Assembly (NCBI RefSeq): GCF_007827045.1
Contig: NZ_RPFW01000005.1
Location: 453,835 to 517,834, forward strand
Direction of reading: 5' to 3'
DNA from: Trebonia kvetii
GTDB taxonomy: Bacteria; Actinomycetota; Actinomycetes; Streptosporangiales; Streptosporangiaceae
Length of the DNA: 64,000 nucleotides
The first letter of the stretch is position 1; each line of letters starts with the position of its first letter. A model generated the notes under the pieces. It had not been told where the DNA came from. It ran no database searches and saw nothing but the letters and a program-made list of their open reading frames with translations. This document shows positions 41,201-48,566 of this stretch, piece after piece. Position numbers and translations under genes: made by a program.

Positions 41201-41991
41201 CAGCGCCGGCGAAGCCCCGGCCGGAGGCGGACGTGCCTGTCGCGCTCGCGCTCGACGGCGTGTCCGCGGGCTACGGCGGCATCGACGTGCTGCGGGACAT
41301 CAGCCTGACCGTCCGCAGCGGCGAGGTGTGCGCCGTGCTCGGGCCGAACGGCGCGGGCAAGTCGACCGCGCTCAAGGTCCTTTCCGGGCAGCTGACGCCG
41401 ACCAAGGGCACGGCGTCGATCAACGGTCAGCCGATCGCCGGCGTCCCCACCGAGCGACTGGTCCGCGGCGGGCTGTGCGTGGTCCCCGAGGGCCGGGGTG
41501 TCTTCCCGAACCTCACCGTCACCGACAACCTCAAGATGGCGAGCTTCGCCGGCGCCAGCTACGCGGACATCCTGGAGAAGTCCTTCCACCACTTCCCGCG
41601 GCTCGGCGAGCGCCGCACCCAGCTGGCGGGCAAGCTTTCCGGCGGTGAGCAGCAGATGCTCTCGATGGCCCGTGCCCTGGCCGTGAACCCGTCCATCCTG
41701 CTGGTCGACGAGCTGTCGATGGGTCTCGCGCCCAAGATCGTCGAGGAACTGTACGAGGTGCTCGCCGGCATCGCCAGGCAGGGCCTGACCATCCTGGTGG
41801 TGGAGCAGTTCGCGGCCGAGGTGCTGAAGGTGGCCGACTCAGGCGCGCTGCTAATCAACGGGCGAATTACCTTCCACGGCGAGCCCGGGGTGGTCGGCGA
41901 CATGGTCAGCTCCGCGTACCTCGGCGGTGAGCACACGGCGCCCGCACCCGAGCGGGTCCGCGAGGCAAGCGGGCCGGTCGCCGCCAGCTGA
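38254..41991 (+). CDS. Four-in-one LivH-LivM-LivG-LivF ABC transporter fusion
   Basis: One 1245-residue protein carries all membrane and ATPase parts of a branched-chain-amino-acid-type (HAAT) transporter. LivH-like permease: about residues 20-330 (SGVFNFAQGAIGM near 71-83). LivM-like permease: about 345-665. LivG-like ATPase: about 707-960, Walker A GPNGAGKTT at 740-748, Walker B LLLDEPSSGL; its signature reads LPTGTARLVEVARA (846) instead of LSGGQ. LivF-like ATPase: about 995-1225, Walker A at 1030, signature LSGGEQQ at 1128-1134. Linkers are Ala/Pro-rich, the second with a repeated EPAGT motif. No substrate-binding protein is in the window. Such transporters carry amino acids but also aromatic acids and steroids; uptake of the island's substrate is inferred from ACYGAC sites upstream and the two esterases downstream. 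Confidence 0.92.
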   Translation: MTDIRQALSRERTRTYAGALVVAAIVAVIIQQSWSGLPVTGSAILGFVITGIALGSIYGVAAQGLVVTYATSGVFNFAQGAIGMFLAFVYWEFRVDIGLPTIVGILLTVLVAAPIMGVLIERGIMRYLTDSPIVAQLVVTIGLMLGLMGLAASLWNPNTSHTIPTFFGSSGFNIGSTFLPYYRVVTIATGIAVGLLLRFLLYHTRLGVTMRAVVDNRELTVLNGARPASATMTAWALGSSMAALAGIFLSEELSTLDPGTLTLFIVDAFAAAIIARLRSLPMAYVGGLIIGLTLSFQENFLSWTGRWTSAPQAIPAALLFIAVLFVKDARIKGRAKPRKTADRIPATRNALLGFAALIVIAAVCAATLDRTNLRMVTLVVLTAFVMLSLVPLTGWANQISLAQITLVGFGAFAMVEWGFNGNVLGLLIAAALTVPVGMIMAGPAIRLQGIYLALATMAFARLAEFLFFDQPHVFGNGNLQVPPLSVFGLQVENPFSFLGISFAQGAGFLIFTTILFSVVGLIVIAVQRRSFGRRLVALRDSPDAASMLGMSLTLTKLGVFMFSAAIAGLAGGLFAFYYTSVGTTDFQLTAGLPYLLLLVVGGVSVVGGTVVGAILLVQFAWLNQAFPDNTFLTWFANLGPGLIGIGVGRNPEGIWEHEVQNIAKLRRRLMGAKPAPERAAETTGLSEVRELTRLPSPAARANTGRPAVELRDVSVRFGGLLAVNKVSLDLQDGQIIGLIGPNGAGKTTLFNVATGMQEPNQGRIFVDGKDVTGARPNQFARLGLARTFQRLEVFGSLSVRDNIRVAADLHRRRWARTGAGRPDVIAETIIEHLGLQAVADTRAELLPTGTARLVEVARALATQPRVLLLDEPSSGLSASETETFAALLRGLASTGIAILVVEHDMGFIMNLCHHIVVLDAGQVIATGTPAEVQVDPRVLEAYLGTGGEEAGRPALAEGTGAGTVAAEPAGTRPVALVTEPAGTAPAKPRPEADVPVALALDGVSAGYGGIDVLRDISLTVRSGEVCAVLGPNGAGKSTALKVLSGQLTPTKGTASINGQPIAGVPTERLVRGGLCVVPEGRGVFPNLTVTDNLKMASFAGASYADILEKSFHHFPRLGERRTQLAGKLSGGEQQMLSMARALAVNPSILLVDELSMGLAPKIVEELYEVLAGIARQGLTILVVEQFAAEVLKVADSGALLINGRITFHGEPGVVGDMVSSAYLGGEHTAPAPERVREASGPVAAS

Positions 41992-42032
41992 CGCACGGCC
42001 GCTGCCCTTGTCGTCTCCCCGATCGGAAGGCC

Positions 42033-43028
42033 ATGACCGAACCACCCATGACCGAGCGGCCAGGCGTCATCCGGCTGCCCGCACGCGACATCCCGGTGCC
42101 CGCCTCGGTAAGCAAAGAAGCCCAGGCGGTGATCGCGAACACGCCCGCGCAGCGCACAGAGTACCCGCCCCTGGACGATCCGGCGGCCTGGCGGGCGATG
42201 ATCGCCGCCCATGACGGCGCGATCGCGGCGATGATGGCGGGCCGCGCCGCCGCCCCGGTCACGGTGCGGCACCGGGACCTCGGCGGCTGCCGCGTCTACG
42301 AGATCACGCCCGACGGCCTCGCCGACGATGACGACCGCGTCTACCTCGACATCCACGGCGGCGGGTTCATCTGGGGCGGCGGCGAGCTCTGCGCCACGAT
42401 GGCCACCGGCACCGCCGTCCGCATGGCGGCCCGGGTGTGGGCGGTCGACTACCGGATGCCGCCCGATCATCCCTTCCCCGCCGCGCTCGACGACTGTCTC
42501 GCCGCCTACCGGGCGCTGCTCGGCGAGCGGCCGCCGGAGCGGATCATCATCGGCGGCGCCTCGGCCGGAGGCAACCTCGCCGCCGCGCTCATCCTGCGCG
42601 CCCGCGACGAGGGCCTGCCGTTGCCGGCCGCCACGGTGCTGATGACGCCGGGCGCGGACCTCACCGAGTCCGGCGACTCCCATCAGGTCAACCTGGGCCT
42701 TGATCCGCTCATCCCCGGCAGCGGCCGGCCGGCGTTCCTGCTCTACGCGGCCGGGCAGGACCTCAGTCACCCGTACCTGTCGCCGCTGAACGGCGACTTC
42801 GCCGGGGGCTTCCCGCCCGCCATCCTCACCACCGGCACCCGCGACATGCTGCTGTCCGACACCGTGCTGCTGCACCGGGCGCTGCGCCGGGCCGGCGTCC
42901 CCGCCGAGCTGCACGTCACCGAGGCGGCCGGGCACGGCGGGTTCATGGGCATGGCACCAGAAGACCAGGAGATCCTCCGGGAGGTCAGGCGGTTCGCCGA
43001 CGCCCACTGGAGCAAGGAGACGCGATGA
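42033..43028 (+). CDS. Alpha/beta hydrolase, hormone-sensitive-lipase type
   Basis: A 331-residue HSL-family esterase. LDIHGGGFIWGGG supplies the oxyanion HGGG; IIGGASAGGNLAAALIL is the nucleophile elbow; TGTRDMLLSD gives the acid; AGHGGFMG the histidine. It hydrolyses a carboxylic ester, perhaps one made by the BVMO. ATG 42033 is 41 bp after the transporter stop; ATG 42048 is also possible. The stop overlaps the next esterase start as ATGA, so transporter, hydrolase and carboxylesterase form one operon. Confidence 0.93.
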   Translation: MTEPPMTERPGVIRLPARDIPVPASVSKEAQAVIANTPAQRTEYPPLDDPAAWRAMIAAHDGAIAAMMAGRAAAPVTVRHRDLGGCRVYEITPDGLADDDDRVYLDIHGGGFIWGGGELCATMATGTAVRMAARVWAVDYRMPPDHPFPAALDDCLAAYRALLGERPPERIIIGGASAGGNLAAALILRARDEGLPLPAATVLMTPGADLTESGDSHQVNLGLDPLIPGSGRPAFLLYAAGQDLSHPYLSPLNGDFAGGFPPAILTTGTRDMLLSDTVLLHRALRRAGVPAELHVTEAAGHGGFMGMAPEDQEILREVRRFADAHWSKETR

Positions 43029-44545
43029 CAAGCGTGCGGCAGCCGGCCGAACCCGAGGCGCGAACCATCGCGGGCGCGGTGCGCGGCCGGGCCGAGGGCG
43101 GCCTGGCGGTCTTCCGCGGCATCCCGTTCGCGCAGCCGCCGACCGGCCCGGCCAGGTTCGCCACTCCCCAGCCGGTGACGCCGTGGGATGGCGTGCGTGA
43201 CGCGACCGCGTTCGGCCCGCCGCCACCGCAGTCGAGTGTCTTCGGCCCCGCCCCGGTGCCCGCCAGCGACGACTGGCTGACGCTGAACGTGTGGACGCCG
43301 GCCGCCGACCCGGCCGCCAGGCGACCGGTGCTTGTCTGGATCTACGGTGGCGCCTACAAGGTTGGCTCGGCCGAGATCCCCGCCTATGACGGCAGCCGTC
43401 TTGCGCGCGAGGGCGACCAGGTGCTTGTCACCTTCAATTACCGCACCGGCATGGAGGGCTTCGCCTATCTCGACGGTGCGCCCGCCAACCGTGGCCTGCT
43501 CGACCAGGTGGCGGCGCTTAACTGGGTGCGCGACAACATCGCCGCCTTCGGCGGCGACCCCGCCGAGGTCACCGTGTTCGGCCAGTCGGCCGGGGGCGGC
43601 TCGGTCGCCTCGCTGCTCGCCATGCCGCGGGCGGCGGGCCTGTTCCGCCGGGCGATCGCGCAGAGCGTCCCCGGCCTGTACTACTCACCCCCGCTGGCGG
43701 CCGATATCGCCGCGGCCATCGCGGCCGAACTCGGGCTGCGGGCGACCGTCGCCGACCTGTCCGCAGTGGACCCGGTGCGGCTGGTGGCCGCGGGGGACGC
43801 GGTGGACCGCAAGCTCAGCCAGTACGAGGACCGCTGGGGCCAGGTGGCGCTGACCGACACCCCGTTCGCGCCGGTCGTCGACGGCGACGTGCTCCCGGTG
43901 ACACCCTGGGCGGCGCTGGCCGCGGGTGCCGCCCGCGACGTGCCGCTGATCGTCGGCCACACCAGGGACGAGGCCAGGCTTGGCCTCGTCATGAGCGGCC
44001 AGCTTGGCAAGATCAGCGAGGAACAGGCGGGCAAGCGCCTGCGCGTTCTCGGGCCGGGGCCCGACGGCGAGCAGGCCTACCGCGCCGCCTTCCCTGACGC
44101 GTCCGCGGAGCGGCTGTACGAGCTGATCCAGAACGACTGGGTGTTCCGCATGCCGACCCTGCAGCTGGCCGAGGCGCAGACGGCCGCCGGGGGAATGGCC
44201 TACCTCTACGAGCTGGCCTGGCCCGCTCCCGTCAACGGCGGCATCCTGGGCGCCTGCCACGGGCTTGACGGGCCCCTCGTCTTCGGCAACCTGGAAGGGG
44301 GCCTCGCCGGCCGGCTGATCGGCCCGCCGCCGGTCCCGGCCGCCGAAGAGATGTCGGCTCAGTTCCGTACGGCCTGGACCAGGTTCGCCGCGACCGGCGA
44401 TCCCGGCTGGCCCGCCTACGACCCCCGCGAACGCCTCACCCGTGTCTTCGACATCCCGCCCGCGGTTGTCCCCTACCCGGCCGAGACCTCACGCCGCCTC
44501 TGGCAGGACCACGTACCGCCCCGCCCGCTACCGCTGGCCACCTGA
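43025..44545 (+). CDS. Type B carboxylesterase
   Basis: A 506-residue type B carboxylesterase. FRGIPFAQPPTGPARF and EVTVFGQSAGGGSVASLL (Ser in GQSAGG) are diagnostic; LVWIYGGAYKVGSAEIPAYDG gives the oxyanion, with Ala instead of the usual Gly in the third position (YGGAY). The His region is GACHGLDGPLVF. Together with the upstream HSL esterase it suggests that ester bonds are important in substrate use. The ATG at 43025 overlaps the upstream stop. Convergent with the conservon GTPase gene, 29 bp away. Confidence 0.92.
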   Translation: MTSVRQPAEPEARTIAGAVRGRAEGGLAVFRGIPFAQPPTGPARFATPQPVTPWDGVRDATAFGPPPPQSSVFGPAPVPASDDWLTLNVWTPAADPAARRPVLVWIYGGAYKVGSAEIPAYDGSRLAREGDQVLVTFNYRTGMEGFAYLDGAPANRGLLDQVAALNWVRDNIAAFGGDPAEVTVFGQSAGGGSVASLLAMPRAAGLFRRAIAQSVPGLYYSPPLAADIAAAIAAELGLRATVADLSAVDPVRLVAAGDAVDRKLSQYEDRWGQVALTDTPFAPVVDGDVLPVTPWAALAAGAARDVPLIVGHTRDEARLGLVMSGQLGKISEEQAGKRLRVLGPGPDGEQAYRAAFPDASAERLYELIQNDWVFRMPTLQLAEAQTAAGGMAYLYELAWPAPVNGGILGACHGLDGPLVFGNLEGGLAGRLIGPPPVPAAEEMSAQFRTAWTRFAATGDPGWPAYDPRERLTRVFDIPPAVVPYPAETSRRLWQDHVPPRPLPLAT

Positions 44546-44574
44546 CGGCATTCTCGCCCGGCTCATCGCCGACG

Positions 44575-45183
44575 TCAGCGGATCCCGCCGCTCACCGTCG
44601 GGCCGGTCGCCGCCATGACGTACTTGACGAGGCTGACGAGCACCTGCTTGACGGACTCCCGCTGCCGTGCGTCGCACAGCACGATGGGCACCTCGGGCCC
44701 CAGGCTCAGCGCGATCCTGATGTCTTCCGGCTGGAATCGCGGTGCGTCGTCGAAGCAGTTGACGGCGATGACGAAGGGCGTGCCGTTCCGCTCGAAGTAG
44801 TCGATGGAGGCGAAGCAGTCGGCGACCCGCCGGGTGTCGGCGAGTATCACGGCGCCGATCGCGCCGATTGCCAGCTCATCCCACATGAACCAGAAACGCT
44901 GCTGACCTGGCGTGCCGAACAAGTAGAGCACCAGGCCCGACGGGAAGCTTATCCGGCCGAAGTCCATGGCCACCGTGGTGGTCGTCTTGCCGCTCACCGC
45001 GCGGGTGTCGTCGATGCCCACGCTGAGATCGCTCAACTGCTCCTCGGTGCGCAGCGGCCTGATCTCGCTGATCGCGCCGACAAAGGTGGTCTTTCCCACC
45101 CCGAAGCCCCCGGCGACGAGGAACTTGGCGGTCGACGGCGGTCTCCCCGCGGCGTCGGCGCCATTAGAGCGATTGAAGTCCAT
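44575..45183 (-). CDS. cvnD: Conservon small GTPase (CvnD-like)
   Basis: A 202-residue small GTP-binding protein of the conservon/MglA-like group: P-loop AGGFGVGKTTFVGAI, the switch VAMDFGRI, and FGTPGQQRF in place of DxxG, with NCFD for guanine specificity (NKxD-like). It is the last of the four-gene module and overlaps the DUF742 gene by 20 bases. In Streptomyces such modules form membrane-associated complexes resembling eukaryotic G-protein signalling. The C-terminus has no lipidation motif. Confidence 0.93.
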   Translation of the reverse strand: MDFNRSNGADAAGRPPSTAKFLVAGGFGVGKTTFVGAISEIRPLRTEEQLSDLSVGIDDTRAVSGKTTTTVAMDFGRISFPSGLVLYLFGTPGQQRFWFMWDELAIGAIGAVILADTRRVADCFASIDYFERNGTPFVIAVNCFDDAPRFQPEDIRIALSLGPEVPIVLCDARQRESVKQVLVSLVKYVMAATGPTVSGGIR

Positions 45184-45553
45184 CGAGCACCATCCTCAAC
45201 AGGCGCTGGTCGGTATGGGGTTTACGCTGGGCAGGCACCACGCGCAGCAGTCCCTCGTCGATGAGGTCGCCCATCAGCACGCGCACCACCCCGACGGGAA
45301 GGTCGGTCTCCGAGGCGACGTCGATGACGGGCTTGGGCCCCTGGCAAAGCTCCATGATCCTGCGGTGCTCGGGTCCGGGCCGGAAGTGCGGCTGCGGCCA
45401 TGCCCCAGTCGCCGCCACGACGTCAATAAGCCCGAAACGGGACCCGGTGCCCGGGGCGGTCCGCCCCTTCGTCACCGCGTAGGGCCGCACGACGGGGCCG
45501 GCGTCCCCGTCGAGCCAGCGGCTCCCATGCCCGTCCTCGCCCGCGCCCGTCAT
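45164..45553 (-). CDS. cvnC: DUF742 protein (CvnC-like)
   Basis: A 129-residue DUF742 protein: WLDGDAGPVVRPYAVTKGRT, then PEHRRIMELCQGPKPVIDVASETDLPVGVVRVLMGDLIDEGLL, a winged-helix-like domain seen in CvnC proteins. It overlaps CvnD by 20 bases and follows the Roadblock gene by 22 bp. Its role is a scaffold or modulator in the conservon complex; the biochemical activity is not known. Confidence 0.92.
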   Translation of the reverse strand: MTGAGEDGHGSRWLDGDAGPVVRPYAVTKGRTAPGTGSRFGLIDVVAATGAWPQPHFRPGPEHRRIMELCQGPKPVIDVASETDLPVGVVRVLMGDLIDEGLLRVVPAQRKPHTDQRLLRMVLDGLQSL

Positions 45554-45575
45554 GTCCGGTACCCGTCTCGCATGG

Positions 45576-45995
45576 TTACTCCAGCCCTATTCCGCCAACG
45601 GGGAACCGCGGCTCTGCCGCGAGGTACTTGCCCATGCGGCGGACAAGCATTGCCATCTCATAGGCGATGACGCCCACGTTGGGGTCGGCTGACGTCAGCA
45701 CCGCGAGGCACGTTCCCCGCCCCGCCGCGATGACGAACAGGAACGCGTTTTCCATCTCGATGATGGTCTGCCGCACCTTGCCGCCGCGGAAATGCTCCCC
45801 GGTTCCCCTGGCCAGGCTCTGCACCCCGGCCGCCAGCGCGGACAGGTGCTCACTGTCCTCGCGGGACAAGCCTCGTGACGCGGCAACCACCAGGCCGTCC
45901 CTGGACAGGATGAGTGCCTGCTCGACGTGCTCAACCTGCTCGACGAGGTTGTCGAGCAGCCAGCTGAGCTGCCCGGTCGCGTCGGTCTGTGTCAT
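45576..45995 (-). CDS. cvnB: Roadblock/LC7-domain protein (CvnB-like)
   Basis: A 139-residue Roadblock/LC7 protein: LSWLLDNLVEQVEHVEQALILSRDGLVVAASRGLSREDSEHLSALAAGVQSLARG. Roadblock proteins act on MglA-type GTPases, here the CvnD. The ATG at 45995 lies 12 bp after the kinase-like gene stop. The coiled region VEQVEHVEQ may aid dimerisation. The gene order A-B-C-D is the standard conservon. Confidence 0.93.
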   Translation of the reverse strand: MTQTDATGQLSWLLDNLVEQVEHVEQALILSRDGLVVAASRGLSREDSEHLSALAAGVQSLARGTGEHFRGGKVRQTIIEMENAFLFVIAAGRGTCLAVLTSADPNVGVIAYEMAMLVRRMGKYLAAEPRFPVGGIGLE

Positions 45996-46007
45996 TACCG
46001 GTTCTCC

Positions 46008-48488
46008 CTACCAGTCAATCGCGTCGGCATCGTCGAGGTCGTCCATTCGTCCGCGCTTCCACCCTCGCTCCATCTGCGACATCATGTCACGGACCGCCTC
46101 CGGCGCCCTTTCGTCGACGCCCGGCTCTTCGCGTGCCTGTGCGCCCCCCTGACGGCCGTCCCGCAACTGCGGTGCCATGCTGGCCTGCGGCACCCGGATG
46201 GGCATCCCGAGGTGACTGCCTGACGAGGCTGGCCCCTGCGACGTCCCCCAGGGGTCCGCGCCGCGCGATGGCGGCTCGGGTGCGGCCCTCCAGCGGTCCG
46301 CGCCGCGCGGCGGCGGCTCCGGTGCTGGCCTCCAGCGGTCCGCGCCGCGCAACGGCGGCGGCTCGGGTGCCGCCGCCGTCGTCACCGCTGGCGGCTCCAT
46401 CTCCCAGGGGGCACGGGGGACGGACCGCGGTGCGGGGACGTTCTCCGGCTCCGCCGTCCGTCCGTTGCCGGGCCCTTCGGCCACGCGGCCCGTCACCGCC
46501 ATCCGCAGCCGGTGCCGCCCCGTCCCGATCGACGCCGCCGTTCCCGGGGCCATGTCCGGTGGAATCACCCAGCTCTCGTCCGAGACCGGCATCTCGTCCT
46601 CGTCCCGCACGATCACGCCGAACGGCACCCGGACGATCGCTGTCGTGCCGCCGTAGGCCGACTCGCGGAGCGAGACCCTGATGCCGTGCCTGGCCGCCAG
46701 CCGGCTGACGATGAACAGCCCGAGCTGGTCGCTGTTGGCGAGGTCGAACTCCGCCGGACTGGCCAGGCGCTGGTTGATGGCGTCGCGTTCCGGCTCGCTC
46801 ACGCCAAGACCGCGGTCCTCGATCTCCGCCACCAGGCCCGTCCCGACCCGGTCCGCTCTGACCTCGATGCGCGTGTTGGGCGGGGAGAACACTGTGGCGT
46901 TCTCCACCAGCTCGGCGACGAGGTGGATGAGGTCGTTTACCGCGTTGCCCGCGACCAGGTCGCGCGATTCGCTGACGACGTCGACGCGCACGTAGTCCTC
47001 GACCTCGGCGACCGCCGCGCGCAGCACGTCGACGACTGGCACCGGCTCGCGCCACCCACGGCCCGGCGTGGAGCCCGACAGGATGATGAGGCCCTCGGCG
47101 TGCCTGCGCATGCGGGTGGTGAGGTGGTCGAGGCGGAAGAGCTCGGCCAGGGCGGTGGGATCGCTGGTCCGGCGCTCCATGGAGTCGAGCATCTTCAGCT
47201 GCCGGTGCAGCAGCGACTGATTGCGCATGGAGATGTTCAGGAAGACCTGGTTGACGCCCTTGCGCAGCCTCGCCTGGTCGACCGCCGCCTCGACCGCCGC
47301 CCCCTGCACCGTGAAGAAGGAATCGGCGATGGCGGAGATTTCCCTGATGGAGCTCGAGCCTGGCGGCGGCGATTCCGCGCGGACGTCCACGTCCTCACCG
47401 CGGCGGAGCCGGCCGACGACCCGCGGCAGCCGTTCCTCCGCCATTTCGCGGACGGAGCTGTTCAGTCCGCCGAGGTCCCTGGTGACCTTGCGGCCGAACC
47501 AGACCAGGAGGAACACCGACACCACGACCGCGGCCAGGCCGACGCCGCCGGCGCTAATGGCCTCGGTGAGCAGCCGGTTGCTCTCGTTCGAGCTCATGGC
47601 TTGCAGCGCCGGCGCGTCGGTCTCGTTCTGGCTCTGGTACGTGGCCCCGAGGTAGGCAGTGGTCACCGACAGCCAGGTCTTACCGTTCACCGGGACCTGG
47701 TTTCCCGTGCTGTCGAGTATCTGGGTCTCCATGGCCTGGAACTGCCGGTAGGCCGGAGAGTCGTTGACGTAGCTGGGATAGAGGTTAGCGGGGACCAGCG
47801 CCTGGGTCTCGCGAAGGAGTTCGTGCCGCTCTGCCGCGGCGCCCGCGAACAGTTCCCTGATGGCGGGAGTCAGGCGGCCGCCGTCGCTCAGCGTGCCGTC
47901 GATGAGCGCGGCCTCCCTGCTCGCCATCTCAAGCGCGTACGCCCCGTCGACGGCGCCGACCGAGACGCCGCCAAGCCCGCCGCCGCTCCGTTCGTTGACT
48001 GTCGAGTTGAAGTAGCCGAACTCCTCGTCGACGATGTCGCTGTACGCGGCGAATGCGGCCGACGCGCTCATCGTGCCTGAGTCGACGGCCTTGCGGATGG
48101 CGGGGATCCGGTTCAGGTCGGCGATCAGTGCGCTCAGCACCGGGTTTGCTGTTCCCTCGATCGCCACCAGCGCGGTCCTGGCCGGCGGCACCGCCTTGTC
48201 GACCAGCTTCCGCGCGGCGAGGATGGGTGCCCGCGGTGCTCGCTGACCGCTCAGCAGCCAGACGTAGGTCTGCGCCCGTTCCTGGGGCAGCTGGCTCACC
48301 AGCCCGTAGACTCCGGCGTTGGTTGTCTGGCTGCTCGCGTTGTACGCCCGGTCCTTGATGGCGGCGTTGACCGTGATGCTGGCCGCGAAGCCCCACAGTG
48401 CGAGCAGGGAAACCAGGGGCACCGCGATCATGGCGATCAGGAACGTCCTGAGCGGTCGTGAATGGACGCGACGTCGGAAGGTCGTCAT
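46008..48488 (-). CDS. cvnA: Conservon sensor-kinase-like protein (CvnA-like)
   Basis: An 826-residue membrane sensor. The first membrane helix (TFLIAMIAVPLVSLLALWGFAASI) is near the N-terminus, then an extracytoplasmic nitrate/nitrite-sensor-like domain, a second helix (GVGLAAVVVSVFLLVWFG), HAMP-like region and an ATPase domain (LVAELVENATVFSPPNT, DRGLGVSE, LGLFIVSRLAARHG). The histidine kinase box is degenerate, as usual for CvnA. The C-terminal tail carries three 14-residue repeats of PEPPxRGADxWR type. ATG 48488 is preferred over 48500 because GAGG precedes it by five bases. The whole module is co-directional with the E1 gene 78 bp upstream. Confidence 0.92.
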   Translation of the reverse strand: MTTFRRRVHSRPLRTFLIAMIAVPLVSLLALWGFAASITVNAAIKDRAYNASSQTTNAGVYGLVSQLPQERAQTYVWLLSGQRAPRAPILAARKLVDKAVPPARTALVAIEGTANPVLSALIADLNRIPAIRKAVDSGTMSASAAFAAYSDIVDEEFGYFNSTVNERSGGGLGGVSVGAVDGAYALEMASREAALIDGTLSDGGRLTPAIRELFAGAAAERHELLRETQALVPANLYPSYVNDSPAYRQFQAMETQILDSTGNQVPVNGKTWLSVTTAYLGATYQSQNETDAPALQAMSSNESNRLLTEAISAGGVGLAAVVVSVFLLVWFGRKVTRDLGGLNSSVREMAEERLPRVVGRLRRGEDVDVRAESPPPGSSSIREISAIADSFFTVQGAAVEAAVDQARLRKGVNQVFLNISMRNQSLLHRQLKMLDSMERRTSDPTALAELFRLDHLTTRMRRHAEGLIILSGSTPGRGWREPVPVVDVLRAAVAEVEDYVRVDVVSESRDLVAGNAVNDLIHLVAELVENATVFSPPNTRIEVRADRVGTGLVAEIEDRGLGVSEPERDAINQRLASPAEFDLANSDQLGLFIVSRLAARHGIRVSLRESAYGGTTAIVRVPFGVIVRDEDEMPVSDESWVIPPDMAPGTAASIGTGRHRLRMAVTGRVAEGPGNGRTAEPENVPAPRSVPRAPWEMEPPAVTTAAAPEPPPLRGADRWRPAPEPPPRGADRWRAAPEPPSRGADPWGTSQGPASSGSHLGMPIRVPQASMAPQLRDGRQGGAQAREEPGVDERAPEAVRDMMSQMERGWKRGRMDDLDDADAIDW

Positions 48489-48566
48489 TGAGCCTCGCAT
48501 GAGACAGGCAGCAGCCGCCAGTTAGCCACGTGGTAGCGCGACCATAACACCGCACGAACAGTGCAA

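Noticed and set aside
41559..43226. Long minus-strand frame across the end of the Liv fusion and the HSL esterase
   Set aside because: Shadow of two convincing genes, with Arg/Pro-rich sequence and no ribosome site.
46512..48080. 520-codon plus-strand open frame opposite the CvnA-like gene
   Set aside because: No domain, biased composition, and the minus strand encodes a well supported sensor protein.
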